Shown one piece after another: positions 58,001 through 64,000 of a stretch of 64,000 nucleotides of DNA. The stretch is from Galeopsis tetrahit (lineage: Eukaryota > Streptophyta > Magnoliopsida > Lamiales > Lamiaceae). The number at the start of each line of letters is the position of its first letter. Within the stretch, counting starts at the first letter, position 1. Under the pieces are notes generated by a model. It saw only the letters and a program-made list of their open reading frames with translations, was not told the origin of the DNA and made no database searches. Position numbers and translations under genes: made by a program. The stretch is from assembly GCA_963675135.1 (NCBI GenBank), contig OY776128.1:72980670-73044669 (forward strand), read 5' to 3'.

Positions 58001-59786
58001 AATGAGTCGGAAGATGGCCACATTCGGAGAAAACATGAAATAGTGTAATGTCGACCCTCTTGAGGTCCAGACGTTTGTGCTGGAAAATGCTTCTCAACCA
58101 GGGACGGTTCTGCCCTTTTCAAGAGAAAAGTCATTAATGATAAATTTGTGGTCAAAGTTGCTATATTTCATGTTATCTGAATAACTAGCTATATTTCATT
58201 TTCCCACAGCCAATTTTGCCGAAAATCCCGTATGCTTTAACCATAAAATGGTACAAGTTATCACAGTGCATGGTGCGATTCAGTTTTAAGTCTATGTTAG
58301 TCAAATTTTATGTTCAGTCATTGACTTGAAACATTCAATTCAAGATTTTAATTTATTGAATGTATGTCTTGATTTTCTGTTTAATGCCTCGTTTTTCTTT
58401 CATATCCAGGATAGAAATGTTCAATTCAAGTTTTTTTGATACAGAATCTTATCTTTCTATTTACAAACGTATGATGCCTCACATGTTCATTATTTTTTTA
58501 CTCTTTTGCAGATTCTACAGTGCCTTACAATTCAGGCAGCTGGAGCTCAGATAGACTCGGGCAGTACAGCTGGCGTTTCGAGGGCAATGGTGAAAGACAG
58601 GTTCAAAACGTTCAACGGGCTGTTTGAGGAGATTCATCAGAGGCAATCTCAATGGACAGTTCCTGATAGTGAATTGCGAGAGTCTTTGAGACTTGCAGTT
58701 GCTGAGGTCCTACTCCCTGCATATAGGTCTTTCATCAGACGTTTCGGGTAATGATTTGTACTTTCTCGTACTTAAATGTCCGACCCAGGATCGAGCTGTG
58801 CCATATAATTTCTGACCTGAACCAAATAGCCATTGCCTCCTGACTTGGCCTTTTTTTTTTGGGCCAGTTGGTATTTGCGAAAATTTTCTTTTTTAGGCCT
58901 GTAATTTAAGGGGTAGCAGTTCTAGGACATTATTTCTTAATTTCCCCACATTTAGGGAAAATTGGCACGAAACACCACAATCCGGACCAAAATATCACGT
59001 GCTGCTCACATACGTTGTCTAAATGTGCGGAAATTAGAAAATAATGGCCTAAATGAAACACCCAAATTTGGCCTATGTGCTAAATTACAATTTAATGGCC
59101 TAATGTGCCACCCATAAACATATTGCCCTATAACTGTTAACCCCATAGTTACGGTCTTGAAAATTTTATTCCCATTGGTGTTTTTACAACCAAAAGTGCC
59201 AGGCTGAAGCCGCTGAACCCATAAAATACTGGCTCTGAGACAATTTAAGCCTGGCAACCTGCTTTGGCACCTCTACATGGCACCTTATATAGGAAAAATG
59301 TTTCTTTTAGTTGTTCAAGATTGCTCGTTTTTGCTTTCAGGATGCTCCACTTTTCCAAATTGAATCTCGTCATGTTAACATTCAAAATTGAACTTTTTAG
59401 TCATTTGACCAGTCATCGAGGGTTAGTAACCCGTTTTTTAAGTTAACAGGACGAAATTAAAAAGAAAAATGCCACATCAGCTCAAAATCTGCTGACCCGT
59501 TGTAGCCGATTGAAGAAGAAAAATGTTGAAATTTGAAAGTTTATAGAACAAAATTAAATTCGAAAAAGTAGAGTGTCCTGAAAGCTAAAAACATGATTTC
59601 CCTTATAAAAGAGGAAATAGAAGAGGGAATTTGAATGTGATATATTTGGGATATTGTGATTTGGTTAGGCCTATGATTGAGAATGGAAAGAATCCACAAA
59701 AGTACATCAGATATACTCCGGAGGATCTGGAAAGAATGCTGGCAGAGTTTTTTGAAGGGAAGACCTGGAACGAACCAAGGCGATAG
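52066..59786 (+). CDS. EXO70A1: Exocyst subunit EXO70A1
   Basis: Eleven exons: 52066-52227, 52356-52451, 53570-53775, 54297-54539, 55095-55233, 55314-55526, 56714-56919, 57020-57217, 57319-57418, 58512-58747, 59669-59786. They sum to 1917 nt, 638 residues, the usual length of plant EXO70A1. Signatures: METLSERATLMRESMQKTQ, LGSFDHRLSALETAMRPTQ, AHENIDKALKSAE, GPHEDIESYLEAVDQLR, QKMQWEVLEAKIGNWIHFMR, RSPEKLFVLLDMYEIMREL, TKRLAQTAQETFGDFEEAVE, DGTVHPLTSYVINYVKFLF, KDPALTQLFLMNNIHYIVRS and LRESLRLAVAEVLLPAYRSF. EXO70 is a subunit of the octameric exocyst that tethers secretory vesicles to the plasma membrane and binds phosphoinositides through its C-terminus; plant EXO70A1 is used for polarised secretion, cell-wall and xylem development. 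No lesion seen. Intron 1 has a GC donor (CAG|GCACTT). Confidence 0.97.
57466..57888. mobile_element. Mutator-type MITE in intron 9 of EXO70A1
   Basis: 423 bp with inverted ends GGGATAATATCATTTTTGAT / the complement of ACCAAAAGTGATACTATCCC and near-identical 9-bp flanks AGATTTTAA and AAATTTTAA (one mismatch). No coding capacity. Confidence 0.78.
58890..59110. repeat. Inverted-repeat segment in intron 10 of EXO70A1
   Basis: TTAGGCCTGTAATTT and ATTATTTCTTAATTTCC on the left pair imperfectly with GGAAATTAGAAAATAATGGC and AAATTACAATTTAATGGCCT on the right. A probable old MITE; no target duplication identified. Confidence 0.45.
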
Positions 59787-61235
59787 ATAGATACAGAGAT
59801 AGAGAGATATACGTACATTGACACCAATGCCCATACTTGGATACCCATGGCCAGTGGCAGTGAAGGTCAGTCACTTGCGGAGGTACGTCCCTTTTCCACC
59901 AAATTAACAGACGTATTCCTCTCTGGTAAAATGGGTATTTTTCTATTTTTGTACATACTTTACACGAAAGTAGATGATTAGAAACCTAGAGAACAAGCTA
60001 TGTGATGCTGTCAAATGTAGATTCCAAGTAACTCGTTGGTTCCAAGGAATACCAAGAAATTGAAGCTAAATTTTGAGAAAAAATCCTTCATTCAAGTTTG
60101 GCTATTAATGGTATTTCTACAAAATGCATATTAAAAAAATTCACAAAAATTGCTGGAATGACCAGGGACACTAATTGAAAAGTTGCAGAGAACTACTCCT
60201 TCCATTCAAATTCATAATGCTCATTTCTATGGGCACGTGTTTTTATAAATATTGATTAGTTTATGTATAAAGTAGATAAATTGGAGGGTATGATTGGATA
60301 TTGTGGGGCCACTTATGAATAAAGTGAATGACAATATAAGTAAATAAGTGATGGTATGGTGAATATTATGTCAACTGGATTTTCAGTTTTCAGTTTTTAC
60401 AAAGCGATGACCTAAACAAGTAAATTAAATTCCATGGAAACATGTATTCTTCCAAGTTCCAAAATCATGATCGACAAGTATCTAGCTACTCTTTTGACGA
60501 TGACTGCAGAATTAAGTTAGTAGTATTTTAGTTTAAAACATTTCAAGTTCAACGCAAACTTAAGAGTGGTCCAAATGAAGTGGTGTTTATAATTTACATT
60601 GGATTTTACATAAGTCTTGGGGTCGAAGAAGACGTGATGCTTGGAGCATGGACGGACGGACAGGCCATTCATTTAGTTGATGGGTTCCAATTGCGTTTTT
60701 ATCTTTTTATTATTCAACAAACTAGCACATATTTTCTTTAATTACAACGATAAACATACTTTCACCTTCAATTTAAAAATATAACCCGTTCTAAATTTTG
60801 GACCACCAGAATTCATGCTGTCAGATGAGGAGACAAAATAAAAATGTCAATGATAAAAATCATAATTAAAATTAGTTTTAAAAAATTAAATTGTTAAATC
60901 ACAAAAAAAAAAAAAAAAAATTACTTTTACATTATATAATATTATGGGCTAGTCTTGTGTGAAATATTGCATATATGCATTTCTGTTATTTACACTCACA
61001 TTTTTATAATTACACCCACTTGCTAGTTCAACCCACATTTTTTATAAATACACCCACTGACAGTTCAATTCACACCCTTATTTTTTATAAATACACCCAC
61101 TAGCAGAAATTGTACTTAGTCATCTTCTCCGAGCAGTTTTCAGCCACCCCAGACCGCGGTCGAATGTTGCAATTTACGACGGCCTTAATCTTTAAATATT
61201 TTCTATTTCTTTAAATATTATTTAATAATTATTAT
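59787..61235. other. 3' UTR of EXO70A1 and intergenic DNA
   Basis: GATAGATAGATACAGAGATAG-like simple sequence follows the stop. No gene. CTACTCCTTCCATTC near 60194 looks like a worn Stowaway end without a partner. ACACCCAC units recur near 61012, 61051 and 61093. Confidence 0.5.
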
Positions 61236-61257
61236 GGATCAAGGTTATTTTATATTA

Positions 61258-61625
61258 TTACATGCAATAATATATGTTACTATATGTTATAATGTGAGTT
61301 ACTTAATCAATAAAAATTCTAGAAAAAAATACTACATAAAAGAATCGGTATTACTATATAAAAAATTATATGTTACTACATACTACAGTTTGAATTACTA
61401 CATTGAATATGTGTTTGTTACTATATGTAACTGTATCAAATGATTTGAATTACAACATGGTTATTGTGTTTACTACATGCGATAATATATGTTACTACAT
61501 ATTATAATGTGAGTTACTACATTAACAAAAATACTAGAAAAAAACGTGTTACTAAATAAAATAGTTTGTGTTATTACTACATAAAGTAATGTGTGTTACT
61601 ACATATTACAATTTGAATTACTATA
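61258..61625. repeat. Imperfect 218-bp direct repeat rich in TTACTACAT
   Basis: TGCAATAATATATGTTACTA (61262) and TGCGATAATATATGTTACTA (61480) begin two related copies that run through ATAATGTGAGTTACT and CTAGAAAAAAA. The words TTACTACAT and GAATTACTA recur throughout. Confidence 0.65.
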
Positions 61626-62441
61626 TTTAATATCCCGCGTTCGGCAATAAAATAAAAGATAAAAAAATCACAGAAACTGGTAAAATAAACGGGTTAAACT
61701 TTTTGGTCAAAATTAGAACACAAGTGGGCCAGTTGACAAATAAATTAAGAATTAACCCAAATGAATTAATAGAGACCCAATAATATATATTTCCAGCCAA
61801 TTGACTTAATAAGTCAATATTTTCGGCCCAATTGACCTAATTGGTCAATATTGCATGTATGCAATATTGCATATAAGTTTTTGTGTAATATTATTCTTTA
61901 AAAAGAAAGAATTGTTCTAGTATGTTTTCTAAATTAAATTTTTTAGGTCCTGATAAGTGATAACGATAATGGATGCATTTTTTTTTTCGAAACCTTTTCA
62001 GTTTTGTGTAATTGTGTTAACTCTCGTTCAATTTTTCAGTGAGCGATGTCCTACATGACAGTTGTAATCAGACATATATTTATTTTTTAATCGAATAAAT
62101 TCATGTTGTCTCCTGAGTCATGACAATACTATAAGACCGCCAAAGGACGGGGATGAAAAAATTCGCTAAGGAGTTGAAGTTGCATCAACGAGCTCTTTGT
62201 AGTTATCCACTGAATAAAATTTTCATGATCCCATTGATTCCTGTTTCCTATTTGTTTGAAGAATCTCAAACTGAGAAAGCAGGCTTGGGAATGTCAAAGG
62301 GCAAAGCTGTCCAGCTATTTATGAAGAAACCATTCTTCTATAATGGAGTACGAAGCTAACCAGAAAGCCGAGAACGAATCTAGTATGATAATAAATATCC
62401 ATGAGATAGTGAATCCATTCCTCTGTTGGTGCGAAGGCATA
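61626..62441. other. Intergenic DNA with an unrecognised ORF
   Basis: Mostly AT-rich. The frame 62153-62359 (68 codons) starts MKKFAKELKLHQRALCSYPL and does not match a family I know. The stretch 62120-62440 is less AT-rich than its surroundings and could be a fragment of a gene or of an organelle or transposon sequence. Confidence 0.3.
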
Positions 62442-63166
62442 CAGTAGAAACTCTTTAAATTAATACTCGATAAATTAATAAACTCTCTAAGATAATATTT
62501 TTGGCCGGTCCCGACTCGGGGATAGCGTGCTAAATTAATAAACTCGCTAAAATTATAAGATAATACATTTTTTGTAATTTCTATAGACCCCAAATAAAAT
62601 ATAAATTAATAATTTCATATATACTACCTATTACATAAATGATTTATGAATGTTTCTTAAAAAATGACTCAATTGTTTTATTTTTTTGTTGAAATCAATT
62701 TCACCTTAAATCTCGTCTCTAATTTTCCTTATCAATTTCACCTAAAAGTTTCACCATAGTTACTAAGAACCCATTCTTGCAATTGCTTTTGAGTGAGACT
62801 TGGATTATCCTTGTTGTGCTTGCATAATGCTTTTCGAACCTCGTCGGTCATTGTTATTTTTTTCACACCTGTAAAATGAGAAGTCATGTTGTGTGTATGA
62901 TTTGTTTGTGTTAGAATATTTTGATCTTGTATATTTATATTGAAAATATTTTTTAATGTTCATAAAGTGATACAATAAACACAAAAAGTATAATAATGTG
63001 GAAGATTGAAGAATTCTTTTAAATTAGACCCTTCATTTAATATACTATATATAATTAGAAGTCAAAGTTTGAAAAAGTATTTCTATAAATTAATAAAATA
63101 TTAATTAATATATAAATTAGTAACTCTTTTAATGTCCAAAATTATTAATTTATAGAGTTTCTACTA
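62442..63166. mobile_element. pogo-like (Emigrant/Lemi1-type) element
   Basis: 725 bp between TA dinucleotides (62440-62441, 63167-63168). Terminal repeats CAGTAGAAACTCTTTAAATT and the complement of AATTTATAGAGTTTCTACTA match the CAGTAAAACCTCTATAAATT type known from Emigrant and Lemi1. The right end has lost the terminal C. Inside lies the N-terminal part of a pogo-type transposase (62738-62887), so this is a deletion derivative of a larger transposon. Confidence 0.85.
62738..62887 (-). pseudogene. pogo-type transposase N-terminal fragment (CENP-B-like HTH)
   Basis: 49 codons from an ATG (complement of 62885-62887) to TGA. It contains ITMTDEVRKALCKHNKDNPS and LTQKQLQEWV, the first helix-turn-helix of the CENP-B/pogo DNA-binding domain, where T-D-x-x-R-x-x-L-C and L-T-Q-x-x-L-x-x-W are conserved. 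The frame ends before the second half of the domain; the DDE catalytic region is absent. Confidence 0.8.
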
Positions 63167-63168
63167 TA

Positions 63169-64000
63169 CATCAAAACTTATTCCGTCTAAAATATTTCAA
63201 AATATATTTAAAATAAAGGGTAAATTTTTGTTAAGGTCATTTCATTAAGAGATTTATCTAATAAGGAATAGGTTTTTTTTTAAATCTATTAGGGTCAAAA
63301 TGCCACCTAATAAGACATAACTACCCTTAACCATTTAAATTAATTCAACTTGAATTACTTTTACAGATTAAGATCAAATCCTTATAATTAATGCATATCC
63401 TAAAAAAACGCGCTCTATATCACCTTCTGGAATTCACAATTCCTAAAATCCCGCAATTTCGAATAGATTTGGCTGACTTTCTAGCCAGAGATTAATTTCC
63501 CAAATAATATGCATTTAGTTATAGAATCTACCAAATTGTTCACGGCGAAAAAGTTCTCGGCGAAAAAAGTTCATCCCGGCAACTAAGGTATTCCGATCAC
63601 TTGCATGCGTGTTTTTCTTGGTTTATCCGGTGTATATTCATTGATTGTTATGTAAATAAGAATGTTTTTTGAAACAAATGAAGCAAAACTAGATGTTTTA
63701 TGAAGTATGTACATGTTTTCTCAGTCTTTCGTGAAAATTTTGAATGGTTTTTATGAATAATGTTGAGTAAGATATTTACTTTTGAAACCCTAGACGATAA
63801 AATCAAAAAATTGGACGAAGAGTGTTAAAATGCATTTGCTTATGATGAACGAAAGCAGGGTATTGTTTGAAAACTGTGAAAACATATTTTAATGAATTTT
63901 ATTATGATGAACGAAACCAGGGGAGTATAGATGTATATCTTAATTAGGCTGGGAAACATATGTATATGAAGTTTTTTATTCATATTCGAAGTAATAATGG
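63169..64000. other. Intergenic DNA at the right edge
   Basis: No complete gene. GGCGAAAAAGTTCTCGGCGA and CCCGGCAACTAAGGTATTCC (63543-63590) are more GC-rich and could be the 5' leader and a first splice donor of a gene beyond the window. GATGAACGAAA occurs twice near 63844 and 63905. Confidence 0.35.

Noticed and set aside
59541..59848. Minus-strand ORFs over the last EXO70A1 exon
   Set aside because: Antisense of conserved EXO70 coding sequence.
60190..60410. Stowaway-like end CTCCTTCCATTC
   Set aside because: No opposite end or TA duplication could be assigned; too worn to call as an element.
61012..61110. CRISPR-like spaced ACACCCAC words
   Set aside because: Irregular, short, AT-rich plant intergenic repeats; not a CRISPR array, and the DNA is eukaryotic.

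Overview
The window is nuclear DNA from a flowering plant, most likely a eudicot. It shows GT-AG introns, an 11-exon EXO70A1 gene, a pair of MIKC*-like MADS-box genes, the last exon of an ALMT-type gene, and AT-rich intergenic DNA full of plant Ty1/copia retrotransposons, Stowaway and Mutator-type elements. I cannot name the species.

Layout: (1) 1-303 is the 3' end of an ALMT-like anion-channel gene. (2) 715-16762 is a Copia element (A) split by a second, nearly intact and very young Copia element (B, 3754-14434, SIRE-like, TSD CTTCT). B carries gag, pol and an extra gene between pol and the 3' LTR. A Stowaway-like MITE sits in A's 3' LTR. (3) 16763-21693 holds degraded repeats, including a MITE interrupted by a Mutator-type element that is itself interrupted by another MITE. 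(4) 21694-26114 is a short-LTR Copia element (E) with two coding lesions. (5) 26542-27625 is a Mutator-type element with a GC-rich interior. (6) 30073-32690 is MADS-box gene 1. Its last exon is split by Copia element D (32691-47601, TSD GAAGG), and D is split by a reverse-oriented SIRE-like element C (36422-46616, TSD CACAC). The tail of gene 1 resumes at 47602. (7) 49116-50905 is MADS-box gene 2, a tandem duplicate of gene 1. (8) 52066-59786 is a complete EXO70A1 gene (638 codons) with a Mutator-type MITE in intron 9. (9) 59787-64000 is intergenic, with a 218-bp-spaced repeat and a pogo-like (Emigrant/Lemi1-type) element that keeps a CENP-B-type transposase N-terminus.

The most interesting points are these. 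The LTRs of B and C contain perfect three-unit heat-shock elements upstream of a TATA box, which suggests a heat-responsive retrotransposon family comparable in design to Arabidopsis ONSEN. One member lies inside a MADS-box locus, whose stop codon is now supplied by the LTR of D. Element C has a ruined coding region but LTRs that differ at only about five positions, which points to mobilisation in trans by a relative such as B. The two MADS genes share an inferred 7-nt micro-exon. All LTR comparisons and splice models were made by eye.
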